A DNA stretch of 64,000 nucleotides, taken from IMG/VR virus record IMGVR_UViG_3300025732_000026, positions 1-64,000 of that record, one strand, 5' to 3'. Shown here one piece after another: positions 8,431-16,460 of this stretch. Positions within the stretch are counted from its first letter, which is position 1; the number at the start of each line of letters is the position of its first letter. The translations under genes and the position numbers were made by a program. Under the pieces are notes generated by a model that saw only the letters and a list, made by a program, of their open reading frames with translations, did not search any database and was not told where the DNA came from. This DNA comes from a virus.

Positions 8431-9392
8431 AATGTTTGTCTATACTGAACCCAACCTCTAAAATTACCACTCCATCTGTTTGCATATCTATCAGTATGAG
8501 TTATACCATCCTCATAATCTTGATAACCAGCTACATGCTTCATGGGAGTTGCTTGATGCTCCATAGGAGACATATGTCTAGCGTTTAATAATTTATCGGC
8601 TAAAGCTATATCACTATCAATAACTGGGCTACTATTATCATGAGTTAGATATGATACGCGAGCGCACCTCGCAGCCGAACATTTAATAGCTTGAGTTGTA
8701 GATAAAACTCCGTTTAAATCATTATTTATTTTACCAATAGGTAGATATTCATTACCAAAAATTGGATCAGTAAAATCCTTAAACTCAACATAAGGGAGAT
8801 GCCATTCCCCTACTCCCAATTCCCTTGGTACACTATTATCCATAGCTTCTTTCATAACTCTAGCCAGCTCCCGCATTTCTGGTTGAGCGGCTGAATCTAA
8901 ACGTAACGTAAAGAAATTATCCCATTCTGTCGCAGTAACAATAACCTTAATATGTTGAAATGTATCTAGTAGTCGATTCGATACTTGTTTATGTATGTTA
9001 ATATCATTAAATCGCTTTGTCCAAAATACAGCATCCTTCGCAGCAGACTTCCATAAACTTTCAGGCACACTTCTATCTGAATATTCATTATCAGCTTGCA
9101 TTCCTGGTTGATTTATACCCCAGTGAATTGGCATTGCTGGATTCTCTTTTATTTGATCTAACATTTTTTTAACGGGAATAGCTCGACTGCTAGATGCGTT
9201 TCTACTTAACATAGGATCATCCATAAAATCTATGGATTGCTTCAGCACTACATCGTAGTTCTCATCATCCATGCTAAGTAATCTATGAGTTTTACACTCC
9301 GCATGAATAAATCGCGGATATTCTAACTCCAATGTTGTTATACGAATGTTATTAGCCACGCTATCAGCTATTATTTGTGCAGAAATTGTCAT
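8427..9392 (-). CDS. thyX: ThyX-type flavin-dependent thymidylate synthase
   Basis: 321 residues. It converts dUMP to dTMP with FAD and folate; related phage enzymes may act on other pyrimidines. Signatures are ECKTHR...SRNASSSRA (the ThyX motif), then FFTLRLDSAAQPEMRELA, and HMSPMEHQ near the C-terminus. Unusually, the motif is interrupted by about 20 residues (MDDENYDVV...DDPML) between THRLLS and SRNASS. It lies in the leftward block, apart from the other nucleotide genes. Its partners elsewhere are dCMP deaminase, dNMP kinase and NrdAB. Confidence 0.85.
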   Translation of the reverse strand: MTISAQIIADSVANNIRITTLELEYPRFIHAECKTHRLLSMDDENYDVVLKQSIDFMDDPMLSRNASSSRAIPVKKMLDQIKENPAMPIHWGINQPGMQADNEYSDRSVPESLWKSAAKDAVFWTKRFNDINIHKQVSNRLLDTFQHIKVIVTATEWDNFFTLRLDSAAQPEMRELARVMKEAMDNSVPRELGVGEWHLPYVEFKDFTDPIFGNEYLPIGKINNDLNGVLSTTQAIKCSAARCARVSYLTHDNSSPVIDSDIALADKLLNARHMSPMEHQATPMKHVAGYQDYEDGITHTDRYANRWSGNFRGWVQYRQTL

Positions 9393-9455
9393 ATAATAAT
9401 CTCTCTAAAAAGCATATTTTTCAATGCTGGTTGGGTTGTACGTTGGAATATTAGT

Positions 9456-9692
9456 TTATTCCAATTTATTTTTTAATGGGTGAGTAGTTGAATCAGTTAC
9501 CGATACGATTGTTGTATAAAGTGGAATATAAAAGACGCAATCAACACCTCGCTCCGAAATTGTGTATGGAAAAGCAATTCTACTAGACAAGTCTTGTGAA
9601 CTAGCTTTGACTCGATAACAAGTGCCAGCTTTCGGACACAAAGTTTGTGAACATAACATGTTCCAGTTTCCAGGCGGCTGATTTATGATCAT
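9456..9692 (-). CDS. Hypothetical Cys-containing protein
   Basis: 78 residues with four Cys (LCSQTLCPKAGTC plus one later), which may form a small disulphide or metal site. There is no clear signal peptide. Only modest coding support is visible. It lies between thyX and another leftward small gene. Confidence 0.45.
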   Translation of the reverse strand: MIINQPPGNWNMLCSQTLCPKAGTCYRVKASSQDLSSRIAFPYTISERGVDCVFYIPLYTTIVSVTDSTTHPLKNKLE

Positions 9693-9858
9693 AATGTCAT
9701 ATCAAATTTAAAATTATAATTTTTTATTTTCGAATAAAACATCATGTATTGTTATGTGATCTAGTATCAAGATTATATCTATGAACCACGATATTATTAA
9801 CATCAATAGGGGTTATCTTGTATTTTGTAGATTGTAGATTACTGACATATTAGTATTA

Positions 9859-10176
9859 TCATTTAAACAATTTGAGAAATTTTTGAAAAATATTTTTCTC
9901 TAGTTCTTGTTCAGCTAATATTTCATCTTTTGACATAAAATTAAAATTAAAATTTATGTGATGTTTGACTGTAATCTTTTTAAGATGGTTAATCGCATCG
10001 TTAATATTTTTAAATTGGCAATAGCGTTCTTGGTATTCTGGTATAATCCAGACATTGCTCATTGTGTTATCTACAAATCCTTTATTTTTAGAATCATATA
10101 TTCCAAATTTTCCATTAGAAAATTTGGCTATTTTGAAATGGCCAGACTCAAATTCAGTATTTTCAGTTGTTTCCAT
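9859..10176 (-). CDS. Hypothetical protein
   Basis: 105 residues. The N-terminal half has a WG/WK-repeat-like strand pattern (KFSNGKFGIYDSKNKGFV); the C-terminal half is helical and charged. A strong AAAGGAGT ribosome site precedes the start on the minus strand, next to a pentanucleotide repeat. The family is not recognised. Confidence 0.65.
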   Translation of the reverse strand: METTENTEFESGHFKIAKFSNGKFGIYDSKNKGFVDNTMSNVWIIPEYQERYCQFKNINDAINHLKKITVKHHINFNFNFMSKDEILAEQELEKNIFQKFLKLFK

Positions 10177-10190
10177 TATAATACTCCTTT

Positions 10191-10213
10191 CAATTCAATT
10201 CAATTCAATTCAA
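10191..10213. repeat. Pentanucleotide microsatellite (CAATT)4.6
   Basis: Four full CAATT units plus CAA, lying between the tRNA and the ribosome site of the leftward gene at 9859-10176. It forms part of that gene's leader and could vary in length. Confidence 0.9.
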
Positions 10214-10217
10214 AATT

Positions 10218-10294
10218 TGGTGCGCCGTCAGGGACTTGAACCCCGCCTCTTCCCTTATGAGGGGAACACTCTCGACCAGGTGAGTTACCAGCGC
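10218..10294 (-). tRNA. tRNA with CAT anticodon (Met or Ile2)
   Basis: On the minus strand: acceptor GCGCTGG pairs with ACGGCGC (one G-U pair, one terminal mismatch), D stem ACTC/GAGT, anticodon arm TTCCC/GGGAA around CTCATAA (anticodon CAT), T arm CGGGG TTCAAGT CCCTG, and encoded CCA. The anticodon stem has C-G rather than the G-C triplet of initiator tRNA, so it is elongator Met or lysidine-type Ile. It is better formed than the tRNA at 7592. Confidence 0.85.
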
Positions 10295-10341
10295 GAATTT
10301 ATCATACAAATACACAATCTTTAGTTGTATAACATGTTATT

Positions 10342-10719
10342 TTATTCCAATGTTATTTCTACTATCTCATAATAATCATTTGGATCATCTCGATATACGA
10401 AACTAGGAACATTTTCAACAATTAATTCAAATATATCACTATTTTTAATTTCATTATCATCAAAAATATTTACCTTAAATTTGACTTCAATTTCCCTAAC
10501 AGTATTATTTGATGTTTCTATTAGAGGATCAGTTGCATCAAAATGATACCAATTTTTTGTATTAGCAACTTTCCATATTTGCTCAGTTATATTCAATAGA
10601 TTGATTGAATATTCAATAGAATTGATATCACAATATTTTTCACAAAAATCATATAGTTTTTTACGAGAACTTTCCAATTTCTCCAATTCGATTTTTGGAA
10701 CTTTGATATAATCACTCAT
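10342..10719 (-). CDS. Hypothetical acidic protein
   Basis: 125 residues, acidic. The first 60 residues are helical (KIELEKLESSRKKLYDF) and the C-terminal half is strand-rich. It is the first gene of the leftward block and lies beside the hairpin cluster at 10747-10903. The family is not recognised. Confidence 0.6.
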   Translation of the reverse strand: MSDYIKVPKIELEKLESSRKKLYDFCEKYCDINSIEYSINLLNITEQIWKVANTKNWYHFDATDPLIETSNNTVREIEVKFKVNIFDDNEIKNSDIFELIVENVPSFVYRDDPNDYYEIVEITLE

Positions 10720-10746
10720 ATTTTATCCATATTAAATTAAATCAAA

Positions 10747-10769
10747 TTCTCCGAATACGCATCGGAGAA
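10747..10769. repeat. Hairpin 1 of an intergenic cluster
   Basis: Perfect 8-bp stem TTCTCCGA / TCGGAGAA with a 7-base loop. It is the first of three adjacent hairpins between divergent genes. Confidence 0.85.
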
Positions 10770-10776
10770 ACCGCGA

Positions 10777-10802
10777 CTATATCCAAATCTTATTGGATAT
10801 AG
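10777..10802. repeat. Hairpin 2 of an intergenic cluster
   Basis: A 10-bp stem CTATATCCAA / TTGGATATAG with a 6-base loop, abutting the large inverted repeat. Confidence 0.85.
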
Positions 10803-10903
10803 ATTTCCCATGACTAAGAGTATTTTGATGGTAAAATGAAACAAAGAACAACCTAACCATTAGTTGTAAGAATATATCAAAATACTCTTAGTCATGGGAA
10901 ATC
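10802..10903. repeat. 28-bp perfect inverted repeat
   Basis: Arms 10802-10829 and 10876-10903 are perfect reverse complements (outer part GATTTCCCATGACTAAGAG), separated by 46 bases. The loop itself holds a 5-bp stem ACAAC/GTTGT. It lies between the divergent genes at 10719 and 11015. It is too long and too perfect for an ordinary terminator and has no T-run. Confidence 0.95.
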
Positions 10904-10976
10904 AAATATTCTCACTCAACAGACAAAATTGTAATATATGTTCAAATCAATGTCAAGAATTATTTTAGCACGCTAT

Positions 10977-10984
10977 CATAAATA
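10977..10984 (+). promoter_or_regulatory. Putative late promoter CATAAATA
   Basis: One base from the T4 late box TATAAATA, 30 bases upstream of the tail-tube-like gene. The same CATAAATA form precedes the structural genes at 50303 and 54074. Confidence 0.45.
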
Positions 10985-11014
10985 TTAATATTACAATCGA
11001 TTTATCAAAAAATC

Positions 11015-11554
11015 ATGACAGTTTTAACTAGAACACCATCTAATCCTAATCTATTACATCCTAATAAGTTTCAAATTAGTTGTCCTAGATTACCTAATAT
11101 TCAATATTTTACACAATCGCTGGCAGTACCTGGAATTGCAATGTCAGAATCATTCTTTCCTACACCATTTGTTGACATCTACCCACCAGGAGAGAAAGCG
11201 ATATTTGATATTTTAAATATTACATTTCTTGTGGATGAAGAATTAACAGCATGGCTAGAAGTGTATGATTGGATTTTCGGCATGACTTTTCCAACAGATT
11301 TTTCAGACTATAATACACTACCAACACAATATCGAAATAAGGTAGGAACAACTAAAGACCGATTTCCACAATATTCTGACATGTCAATAACGATATTGAC
11401 ATCATCAAATAATCCAATAGTAAGATTTGATTATAAAGATTGCTATCCTACATCATTATCAAATTTTCTTATATCTGCTACGGATGATCCTAATAATCCC
11501 ATCACTTCAGACGTATCAATTCGATATGCATATTTCAAAACAACTATATTATAA
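11015..11554 (+). CDS. Tail-tube-like virion structural protein
   Basis: 179 residues. The pattern NPNLLHPNKFQISCPRLPNIQYFTQSL..PG, then TPFVDIYPPGEK, then ITFLVDEELTAWLEVYDWI is known from T4-like tail-tube or baseplate-associated proteins (gp19/gp54-type fold). It forms beta strands and is likely part of the tail tube or its initiation complex. A CATAAATA box lies upstream. Assignment to one T4 gene number is not possible. uvsY follows 6 bases later. Confidence 0.7.
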   Translation: MTVLTRTPSNPNLLHPNKFQISCPRLPNIQYFTQSLAVPGIAMSESFFPTPFVDIYPPGEKAIFDILNITFLVDEELTAWLEVYDWIFGMTFPTDFSDYNTLPTQYRNKVGTTKDRFPQYSDMSITILTSSNNPIVRFDYKDCYPTSLSNFLISATDDPNNPITSDVSIRYAYFKTTIL

Positions 11555-11560
11555 AACATT

Positions 11561-12004
11561 ATGGAAAAACAAACTGAGTTAGATTCACTTTTAGAAACAT
11601 GGAAAAAAGATTCAAAAATAAATATCACTGAACCCGGCAGAGAATTATTGAATATTCCTGTATTACACGGTAAATATTTGAATATATTATCAAATCATAA
11701 AGTTGCACTTAAAAGATTGGAAATAGAATATGCCAAATTGAAACGAATTAAATGGGAATATTACTCAGGAAAAATGGATGAAACGACATTAAAAAAATAT
11801 GGCTGGAACCAATTTCCTTATGTACTTAAATCAGATATATCAACATATATGGAATCAGATGATGATTTAACTAAAATTACTGAGACTAAGATTATATATG
11901 AGGAAATAATTGATGTTTGTACAGCAATATTGAAAGAATTGAATAGTAGAACATATCAACTAAAAGCTTTTATTGATTATGAAAAATTCATTCAAGGTGT
12001 CTAA
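11561..12004 (+). CDS. uvsY: UvsY recombination mediator
   Basis: 147 residues, close to T4 UvsY (137). It loads UvsX recombinase onto gp32-coated single-stranded DNA. The pattern ELLNIPVLHGKYLNILSNHK...LKRLEIEYAKLKRIKWEYYSGKM is characteristic, followed by a C-terminal oligomerisation helix. It is directly followed by uvsW in the T4-like order, end to end. Confidence 0.93.
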   Translation: MEKQTELDSLLETWKKDSKINITEPGRELLNIPVLHGKYLNILSNHKVALKRLEIEYAKLKRIKWEYYSGKMDETTLKKYGWNQFPYVLKSDISTYMESDDDLTKITETKIIYEEIIDVCTAILKELNSRTYQLKAFIDYEKFIQGV

Positions 12005-13465
12005 TTGCCCGCTGATATAATCTGCAATAAATTAAACGAAGTATATCTTAAAATAGAGTGTGATAGATCCATCGCTATGGAATTGAATGAATTTTTCTCA
12101 TTCTATATTAAAAATTTCCAATTTCATCCTAAAGTTAAAGCTAAAATGTGGGATGGTAAACTACGATTATTCGATCTTAAAAATAGAATATTGTATATAG
12201 GTTTACTATCTAAATTAATTCAATTTTGCAAATCTAATGATTATGAAATATCAATTGATAAAAATCTACATATAAAAAATGAAATAGTGGATGATGAATT
12301 GCTTGATATAATAAAAAATATAAATTTATTTGATAAGTTTAAACTTAGAGATTATCAAATAAATTCATTAAAACATTTTCTCAAATTTGAGAAAATGCTA
12401 CTCATATCACCAACAGGTTCGGGCAAATCTCTTTCTATATATTCTTGTATCAACTCCATAATAAATGATGTTGATAGAATTTTAATACTAGTACCTAATG
12501 TATCTTTAGTTCATCAAATGTATGATGATTTTGAACAATATGGATTTGATTCCGATAAATACTGCCATCGTATATATTCTGGAATATCAAAACACTCATC
12601 TAAAAAAATATTTATATCGACATGGCAAAGTATATATAATAATGATCCAGAATATTTTAAACAATTTCAAGCAGTTATAGCAGATGAATGTCATTTATGT
12701 TCCGCAACATCGCTTACTAATATATTAAATGCTTGTATTAACGCAAGATATAAGATAGGTGCAACAGGATCATTAGATGATAGTAAAACCAATGAATTAG
12801 TTCTTGTAGGTTTATTTGGAAATATTTTTAAAGCAACATCTACGATTGATTTAATGAATAAAGGACAGTTATCGCCTTTAGATATTAAATGTTTATTACT
12901 TAAACACCATAATATAGATAAAGCTGTCAAAAAGTGGTCTTTTAGTGATGAGATTCAATATTTGGCATCTAATAATGTAAGAAATAATTTTATTAAAAAT
13001 CTAGCAGATTCGCTAAAAGGAAATACACTAATACTATTTACATTGATCGAGAAACATGGAAAAGTATTAAATGAATTATTAAAGTCCAATTCAAAAAAAG
13101 TATATTTTATTCATGGTGGAGTAGAAGTAAAAGAGCGAGAAGATATTAGAAAAATACTTGAAGTTGAAAATAATGCAATTATTTTAGCGAGCTATGGAAC
13201 ATTTTCAACGGGTGTAAATGCCCCCAATATTTCTAATATTATATTTGCAAGTTCATACAAATCTCAAGTGAAAGTAATACAGAGTATAGGTAGAGGTTTA
13301 CGACTACATATAAATAAAAAACAAGCAACATTATATGATATTGCTGATGATTTGAGAATAGATAAGCATGTAAATTTTACACTTAAACACTTAAATGATC
13401 GATTAAGTATCTACGATAAAGAAAAATTTGAATACAAGATTTACAAAATAAACTTAGGGAAATGA
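12005..13465 (+). CDS. uvsW: UvsW RNA-DNA and recombination helicase
   Basis: 486 residues from a TTG start that follows the uvsY stop directly. It unwinds branched DNA and R-loops and helps switch from origin to recombination-dependent replication. The N-terminal domain has FHPKVKAKMWDGKLRLFD. Helicase motifs follow: LRDYQ, SPTGSGKS (Walker A, ~residue 137), ADECH (motif II), GATGSL, then FIHGG and QSIGRGLR (motif VI). The length matches T4 UvsW (~500). Confidence 0.95.
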   Translation: MPADIICNKLNEVYLKIECDRSIAMELNEFFSFYIKNFQFHPKVKAKMWDGKLRLFDLKNRILYIGLLSKLIQFCKSNDYEISIDKNLHIKNEIVDDELLDIIKNINLFDKFKLRDYQINSLKHFLKFEKMLLISPTGSGKSLSIYSCINSIINDVDRILILVPNVSLVHQMYDDFEQYGFDSDKYCHRIYSGISKHSSKKIFISTWQSIYNNDPEYFKQFQAVIADECHLCSATSLTNILNACINARYKIGATGSLDDSKTNELVLVGLFGNIFKATSTIDLMNKGQLSPLDIKCLLLKHHNIDKAVKKWSFSDEIQYLASNNVRNNFIKNLADSLKGNTLILFTLIEKHGKVLNELLKSNSKKVYFIHGGVEVKEREDIRKILEVENNAIILASYGTFSTGVNAPNISNIIFASSYKSQVKVIQSIGRGLRLHINKKQATLYDIADDLRIDKHVNFTLKHLNDRLSIYDKEKFEYKIYKINLGK

Positions 13466-13800
13466 TGCAAGAGCATAATGTAAAAATTTTTAGAATGAAA
13501 GATAATATTGATGTTATTTCCAAATATGAAGAAATTAATGGATTTGAGATTAAATTAATTGATCCATTAATTATAGGTATTGAAATGAGAGAAAAAGAAC
13601 CGGTAATGATGCTTTTAGCGTGGCTACCAGCAGTTCTATTAAAAAAGAATGAAGTTATTTTAAAAATAAATGATTTAATTATGTTAGAACCTACTGATGA
13701 TGTAATTGAATTTTATATATCAGCTTGTAGTAAACATTCTATAATTGAAGATGAAGAATATACTGAAGATATAGATTCTAATAAAAGAATTCTACATTGA
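13462..13800 (+). CDS. Small beta protein downstream of uvsW
   Basis: 112 residues, starting with an ATGA overlap of the uvsW stop. The N-terminal 80 residues have a five-strand, Sm-like pattern (VISKYEEINGFEIKLIDPLIIGIE...MLLAWLPAVLL...INDLIML). The tail is acidic. Similar short proteins occur in T4-like marine phages, without known function. The LSm resemblance is inferred from the strand pattern only. Confidence 0.65.
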   Translation: MMQEHNVKIFRMKDNIDVISKYEEINGFEIKLIDPLIIGIEMREKEPVMMLLAWLPAVLLKKNEVILKINDLIMLEPTDDVIEFYISACSKHSIIEDEEYTEDIDSNKRILH

Positions 13801-13821
13801 GTAAAGACTTAAAGAGAAAAG

Positions 13822-13861
13822 TTGCGTGGAGCGCAATCTTTAGGAACGTAGTGACTAAAGA
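13822..13861. repeat. Hairpin module, copy 1
   Basis: Hairpin TTGCG-tggag-CGCAA is followed at once by a 25-base segment (13837-13861) whose ends CTTTAG/CTAAAG form a second hairpin. The 25 bases recur exactly at 13947-13971. Confidence 0.9.
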
Positions 13862-13929
13862 TTTAATTGTAGAATATTAGTTGCAAATAATCAGTATATA
13901 AATTAATATCTGTATTTACTTCGTAAATG

Positions 13930-13971
13930 CGGCGTATTACGCCGTTTCTTTAGGAACGTAGTGACTAAAGA
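13930..13971. repeat. Hairpin module, copy 2
   Basis: Hairpin CGGCGTA/TACGCCG (different sequence, same place) precedes the same 25-base hairpin segment as copy 1. A further small hairpin TTTAC-ttc-GTAAA lies just before it (about 13915-13927). The GC-rich stem followed by TTTCTTT could also terminate uvsW transcription. Confidence 0.9.
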
Positions 13972-14328
13972 ATAAATCATTTAAGTATACACTTTAAATA
14001 AAGACTTGATTTATACTAATATAATGTGATTTTAAAGAAAAAAGAGTAATTGTGCAGATTATGTTTTATATAATCAATCTAACTATAGGTTTTATGATAA
14101 CATATTTTGAGACAAAAGTCAACTTTATTTTTACTAGATTGTTGTAAAAAAGATACAATAAAATTAGATTTATATCAGATAGAGTATTGTCGAATTACAA
14201 AGAAAAAATAGTATGTTTTTCTTTGTAAAAATATGAATAAATATATATAATTTATTGAATATTAATTAATTTTCTATATGAAATAAAAAGAGGGTATTCA
14301 ATTGACGATTTATTATTAAATTGTTTAG
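13972..14328. other. Non-coding stretch upstream of gene 55
   Basis: No gene is seen. It holds a 13-bp perfect hairpin at 14195-14228 (TTACAAAGAAAAA and its complement, 8-base loop) and a smaller hairpin GATTAT/ATAATC near 14060. Together with the modules at 13822-13971 this makes about 530 non-coding bases, long for this compact genome. Confidence 0.7.
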
Positions 14329-14357
14329 TTGACATATCATTTCAATTAATATATACT
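14329..14357 (+). promoter_or_regulatory. Sigma70-like promoter for gene 55
   Basis: TTGACA, a 17-base spacer and TATACT, ending 28 bases before the GTG start of gene 55. It would drive 55, the following gene, 47 and 46, which overlap in a chain. Confidence 0.75.
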
Positions 14358-14384
14358 ATCTAATTCAAATTAATAGGTAGAAAA

Positions 14385-14915
14385 GTGGCAAATAACCATT
14401 ATTTGGATAATGATTTCTTTTTAAAAGAATTAATTGAACATAAAAATAAATGTAACTTAGCCAAAGATGCTGGACTAGATGCACCTACGATTTCCAATTA
14501 TCTAGGTAAAGCTTTTTTATTATTAGTTAATAATATAATTAAAAAAGCTGATTACTCTAATTATCCCATTCAAGTTCGGGAAGATATGGTTTCCGATGCG
14601 ATATTGAATTGCATTCAATATATCAATTCCTTCAAAGCCGAAACATCAAGTAATCCGTTTAGTTATTTTACTATGATAATACATAGGGCATTTTGGCGCA
14701 GAATTGAAAAGGAAAGAAAGAGACTATATCAAAAATATAAGTATATTGAAAATTCTGGTATAATGGATGAGGAAGGATTATATGAAGATTCTGATGTCGA
14801 ACACCAGTATGATCAATATGATAATATCTCAAATTTTATTAGGATTTACGAAGAAAATGAGATTCGTAAAAAATTAAATAAGAAACAATCAAAATTGGAG
14901 AAATTTTTTGAGTGA
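14385..14915 (+). CDS. 55: Late transcription sigma factor gp55
   Basis: 176 residues from a GTG start. It is the phage sigma factor that directs host RNA polymerase to TATAAATA-type late promoters with the sliding clamp. The core YPIQVREDMVSDAILNCIQYINSF followed by NPFSYFTMIIHRAFWRRIEKERK is the sigma region 2-like block of gp55. The gene lies next to 47 and 46 as in T4. The C-terminal LEKFFE resembles the hydrophobic clamp-binding tail of T4 gp55 (SLDFLYE). Confidence 0.93.
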   Translation: MANNHYLDNDFFLKELIEHKNKCNLAKDAGLDAPTISNYLGKAFLLLVNNIIKKADYSNYPIQVREDMVSDAILNCIQYINSFKAETSSNPFSYFTMIIHRAFWRRIEKERKRLYQKYKYIENSGIMDEEGLYEDSDVEHQYDQYDNISNFIRIYEENEIRKKLNKKQSKLEKFFE

Positions 14916-15393
14916 TTTTATTGAATCTAAGGAATTTGTTGAACATTTAGATGCTTGGTTATTCAAATCTAATCCAAAAGATTCCAATTGGATTTATTTG
15001 AATAGAAATAAAATTCCAGAATATTTTAGAAAAAATCCAAAATATTTGTATAAGGGACTATTTGGTGTTCCAGAATTGTTCAATTTTAAAACTGGATTTG
15101 TTAAGTTACATGGTGCAGTATCATTTTCTGAAAGTCAATCTGTAGCAATACAGTTCTTAAATGATTCATCATTCAAGTTCAATGATCGAACAGATAATAA
15201 GATTAAAATATTAATTAGAAAGAAATTTCCTAGCGTTGTTTTTGACATATATAAATATTTTCTTTTCTACGGTGAAGATAAACTATTGAAAATGGGTTTT
15301 GATGAAATGAATATTGATTCGATGAAAAAAGAAAAGGAAATTTTAGTATATGACGTTAAAATTAAGTCAACTGATTTTACTATTATCAAATGA
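14908..15393 (+). CDS. Unknown protein with ADP-ribosyltransferase-like pattern
   Basis: 161 residues from a TTG that overlaps the gene 55 stop. Three blocks match, in order, the loose pattern of ADP-ribosyltransferase folds: LYKGL (47-51, where R or K is followed by G), SFSES (72-76, the S-x-S core) and EKEIL (142-146, the E-x-E turn). T4 carries such enzymes (Alt, ModA, ModB), but this protein is shorter and not closely similar. The assignment is a hypothesis from motifs only. It is tightly coupled to genes 55 and 47. Confidence 0.55.
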   Translation: MSDFIESKEFVEHLDAWLFKSNPKDSNWIYLNRNKIPEYFRKNPKYLYKGLFGVPELFNFKTGFVKLHGAVSFSESQSVAIQFLNDSSFKFNDRTDNKIKILIRKKFPSVVFDIYKYFLFYGEDKLLKMGFDEMNIDSMKKEKEILVYDVKIKSTDFTIIK

Positions 15394-16460
15394 AGATAGC
15401 AATTTTAGGTGATACTCATTTTGGCATTAGAAATGGTGATACATCATTTCATTCATATTATAAAAGATTCTATGATTTTTTTATTGAATATCTAATCGAG
15501 AATGATATTCATACCGTTATTCAAACAGGTGATTTATTTGATAATCGTAGATTTATTAATATCAATTCGTTGAAATTAGTTAGAGACTACTTCTTTGATA
15601 GACTTTTAAATAACGATATTCAATTACATACAATTATAGGTAATCATGACATCTTTAATAAAAATACAGTATCGGTTAACTCCCCTGATTTATTATTTCG
15701 AGATTATTCAAATATTACTATTCATAACAGGTTCAATACTATTAAGATTGGTGGGTTGAGTATTGATTTTGTACCTTGGATATGCGACGAAAATCATGAT
15801 GAAATAGTTGAATCCATAAAAAATAGCAAATCTGATATATGCGTGGGACATTTTGAGTTAAATAATTTTTGCATGTATCGTGGAATACCACATCTGAATG
15901 GTGAATTTGATTCTAGTTTCGTGAAGAACTATAAGATGACTATTAGTGGACACTTCCATCATAAATCAAGTTCGAAAAACATTCATTATGTTGGTACACC
16001 ATATCAACTAACATGGGCTGATTATGAAGATGATAGAGGATTTCATATTTTAGATATTGATTCATTAAAATTAGATTTTCATTTGAATCCTTTTACAATT
16101 TTTCAAAAAGTCACGTATGATGATACGATTCAAGATATGGAATATTGGACAAAAATATTCGACTATGAGAAATTAAAAGATAATTTTGTTAAATTAATAA
16201 TTGATAATAAGTCTAATCCTTATATATTTGATACTGTATTAGATCGAATTCAGAAAATAAGTATTTTAAAATTGAATATTGTTGAAAACCACAATCATAA
16301 TGAATTGGATGATTTTCAAGAAGAAACTGATACTGAAGATACTATGGCTATATTGAATCATTTTATAGATGAAAATGAATTACAATTGGACAAAAATAAG
16401 TTCAAGTCTTTGATTCATGTAATATATAATGAGGCATTAAATACTGGAGTAACGGATTGA
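15390..16460 (+). CDS. 47: Recombination nuclease subunit gp47 (SbcD/Mre11-like)
   Basis: 356 residues. Metallophosphoesterase motifs are present: GDTHFG (8-13), TGDLFDNR, IGNHDIF, and GHFHHKS with a final GTPY. With gp46 it forms the exonuclease that resects ends and degrades host DNA. The start overlaps the previous stop, and the stop overlaps the gene 46 start. The length is near T4 gp47 (339). Confidence 0.95.
   Translation: MKIAILGDTHFGIRNGDTSFHSYYKRFYDFFIEYLIENDIHTVIQTGDLFDNRRFININSLKLVRDYFFDRLLNNDIQLHTIIGNHDIFNKNTVSVNSPDLLFRDYSNITIHNRFNTIKIGGLSIDFVPWICDENHDEIVESIKNSKSDICVGHFELNNFCMYRGIPHLNGEFDSSFVKNYKMTISGHFHHKSSSKNIHYVGTPYQLTWADYEDDRGFHILDIDSLKLDFHLNPFTIFQKVTYDDTIQDMEYWTKIFDYEKLKDNFVKLIIDNKSNPYIFDTVLDRIQKISILKLNIVENHNHNELDDFQEETDTEDTMAILNHFIDENELQLDKNKFKSLIHVIYNEALNTGVTD

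Noticed and set aside
9958-10324. Rightward frames of about 90 codons across the leftward gene and tRNA
   Set aside because: They run through a convincing tRNA and the pentanucleotide repeat, and lack ribosome sites.
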